In this document: one piece after another, positions 6,431-8,075 of the stretch
Numbering within the stretch: the stretch's first letter is position 1
Layout of the letters: the number at the start of each line of letters is the position of its first letter
DNA from: an uncultured Clostridia bacterium
GTDB taxonomy: Bacteria; Bacillota; Clostridia; Oscillospirales; Acutalibacteraceae
Reading direction: 5' to 3'
DNA: 8,075 nt
Assembly: GCA_945224895.1 (NCBI GenBank)
Contig: CALYNW010000033.1
Location: forward strand, 1-8,075
Made by a program: the position numbers and the translations under genes
The notes under the pieces: generated by a model
What the model saw: only the letters and a program-made list of their open reading frames with translations
Told to the model about the DNA's origin: nothing
Databases searched by the model: none

Positions 6431-8075
6431 TTGAGTATCTTTAAGTTCAGCAAAAAAGAGAGACAAAAGAGGGAGAATGGTGCTATTGCGCTTATTTCTG
6501 CCTTTGCGATTACTGTTCTTGTTTGCTTTGCGGCATTCGCTATAGACTTCGGACTGTATTATTACCAAAGTGCCAAGCTTCAAAATGCAGTTGATGCCGC
6601 CGGTACGGCAGTTGCGGCAAATATAGGCAGTACGGATACCTCTCTCGAGAATATTGCATTGTCATATCTTCAGAAGAACGGTATTGACGTTGAAGATAAG
6701 TATAAGGATTCCGTTAATGTTAAGGTTGAGAGAAAAGGTGTTTTGGATTCGGAAACCTTAAATGATAACGAGTACATAACAACGGGATATATAAAGCTTA
6801 CCGTGTCCATTGATGATGATGCAGTTCTTGCAAATGTGCTCGGTATAAATACTTGGCATTTAAAGAAGTCTGCATTTGTTAAGTGCGACGCAAACTATGT
6901 TGAAATGCCGAGAGCACTCAAATATACTCTTTTTGCAGGCTCAACCTCGGGAAGCACTAATGACCCCGCCCTTGAAATTCAAGGCAGAACAGGCGACCTT
7001 ACCAACTATATTACCTCAACCCTTGAAGCAATGATTAACGGTATAAATGAAAAAATAGTTCAGCCGATTATAGGGATTTTCGGCGGTACTCCGAATTTAA
7101 CCGACCTTGTTCACATAAACCTTTCAGAGGCTATTACAAACGGTGATGTTCATTCAAATTCAAATATTGAAATCGGAGTTCAGGCACTTAATACGGCACG
7201 TGTAAAGGATCAGGATTATACAGGAAACGAAACTAATGACGAGGCGTATGAGGAAACAACTCTGGAGGACGATAACGATTATGACGATTACGGTCAGGTT
7301 ACATATACGGCAGTAGACTCCATTGAATTTACAAACTCAAGCCGTGACGACTCCACTCACGTATATGTTCAAAATCAGCATTATCTTGAACAGACTCAGA
7401 ATGCTCTTACAATACTAAACGAGATGAACCTCAGTTCAATCAGCGGTACGTCACAGCTTCAGTCAAAATACGTGGAAACAGCAACACGTTACCTTGAAAA
7501 TAAAAACACAATTACCGAGTCACAGAAGCAGGACATTATTAATCAGTCGGCAAACCTTTCTTATAATGATGACGGAACAATAAGCCTTAATAATCAGGCA
7601 ATGATTGTTTATGATGTAAGTCAGGGACAGGCAACTCAAATGCTTGACCTTGTTCAAAGTCAGACATTAAGCGGTGTTGTTGACGAATTCAGTTCTGTTG
7701 GAACAGATAAGCTTTACTCATCAGGTACAACGCTTTTGTTCCAAAATGTTGCAGATAAGGCAAGTCCCAACGGTATAAAGTACAGCATAAAAATTTCACA
7801 TACGGACGAAGAGGGCAACGCTCTTCCCGATGTAGGCATAAGCGTTAACGGTACTCAGGTGAACAGAGATATCGGGAAAACAGGTCTATCCGTAAACGCA
7901 GGCAACAGCTCTACTATTACCGGAGCAAAATTTGCGCTTGCCAGAACATTTCAGGAAAATCTCGGAGCAGACGGATATATTTCTGTTCCGAATATGAAAC
8001 CGTATTTTGTACGTCAAATTAATCAGTCTATCAGAAATTCCACAAAAACCAAGCAGGAGCTTGGAAGCAGTGAAG
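6431..8075 (+). CDS. TadE/TadG-like protein with N-terminal Tad domain (partial, runs off right edge)
   Basis: An open frame of 548 codons runs from TTG 6431 to the window end without a stop. An in-frame TGA at 6422-6424 and a strong ribosome binding site at 6415-6421 make TTG the only sensible start. The N-terminus is basic (KKERQKR), then ENGAIALISAFAITVL leads into a membrane helix (about 18-38) ending in AIDFGLYYYQSAKLQNAVDAA (37-57), the hallmark of the Tad domain in TadE/TadG-type pseudopilins. The remainder would be extracytoplasmic; it is rich in Asn, Thr, Ser and Gln and contains a very acidic patch at about 270-287. TadG proteins often carry a von Willebrand A region; none with an intact DxSxS metal site is visible, and the missing C-terminus prevents a verdict. 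It belongs to the tad locus and is probably a minor pilin or surface subunit. Confidence is high for the family, low for the exact role. Confidence 0.88.
   Translation, partial: MSIFKFSKKERQKRENGAIALISAFAITVLVCFAAFAIDFGLYYYQSAKLQNAVDAAGTAVAANIGSTDTSLENIALSYLQKNGIDVEDKYKDSVNVKVERKGVLDSETLNDNEYITTGYIKLTVSIDDDAVLANVLGINTWHLKKSAFVKCDANYVEMPRALKYTLFAGSTSGSTNDPALEIQGRTGDLTNYITSTLEAMINGINEKIVQPIIGIFGGTPNLTDLVHINLSEAITNGDVHSNSNIEIGVQALNTARVKDQDYTGNETNDEAYEETTLEDDNDYDDYGQVTYTAVDSIEFTNSSRDDSTHVYVQNQHYLEQTQNALTILNEMNLSSISGTSQLQSKYVETATRYLENKNTITESQKQDIINQSANLSYNDDGTISLNNQAMIVYDVSQGQATQMLDLVQSQTLSGVVDEFSSVGTDKLYSSGTTLLFQNVADKASPNGIKYSIKISHTDEEGNALPDVGISVNGTQVNRDIGKTGLSVNAGNSSTITGAKFALARTFQENLGADGYISVPNMKPYFVRQINQSIRNSTKTKQELGSSE

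Noticed and set aside
7604..7627. IVYDVSQGQ in the TadG-like protein as a von Willebrand A metal-binding motif
   Set aside because: The motif needs DxSxS; here the third position is Gly399, and no downstream Thr or Asp metal-site motif is evident in a comparable spacing.

Overview
The window holds most of a tad (tight adherence, Flp type IVc pilus) assembly locus, with every gene on the + strand. The organism is probably a low-to-moderate GC Clostridia-type Firmicute, perhaps an Oscillospiraceae/Ruminococcaceae or Lachnospiraceae relative. This rests on the A/T-rich codon choice (AGA, ATA, AAA and CTT are frequent), purine-rich Shine-Dalgarno sites, a DivIVA-family gene, and the absence of any secretin (CpaC/RcpA), pilotin or other outer-membrane gene in the visible part. 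The taxonomic call is inference from style and gene content, not from a marker gene.

Layout. From 15 to 5195 runs a tight cluster in the usual tad order: cpaB (SAF-domain membrane protein), cpaE/tadZ (degenerate receiver plus MinD/ParA-like ATPase), cpaF/tadA (secretion ATPase), tadB and tadC (paired inner-membrane platform proteins). Six bases after tadC comes a DUF192 gene (5202-5546). A 154-base gap follows (5547-5700). It carries two strong RNA-level inverted repeats, the second of which can form a pseudoknot ending at the ribosome binding site of the next gene. That gene (5701-6366) encodes a DivIVA-domain coiled-coil protein. After a 64-base gap containing a perfect 12-base palindrome, a large TadE/TadG-like (Tad-domain) protein starts at a TTG codon at 6431 and runs open off the right edge, with 548 codons visible.

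How the genes work together. By analogy with characterised Tad systems, the CpaF hexamer powers pilin assembly through the TadB/TadC platform. CpaE/TadZ acts as the positioning factor, CpaB is a periplasm- or cell-wall-side accessory, and TadE/TadG-like proteins are minor pilins or pseudopilins. The Flp major pilin, the prepilin peptidase (TadV/CpaA) and small TadE-like genes are not in the window and would be expected just outside it. The DivIVA-domain protein is an attractive candidate for recruiting the machinery to a pole or septum, but that is a hypothesis.

The items that most deserve a second look are the structured leader at about 5627-5689 and the DivIVA-domain gene it precedes. No stretch longer than 300 bases lacks a gene. 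No tRNA, rRNA, CRISPR array, insertion sequence or phage signature was seen.
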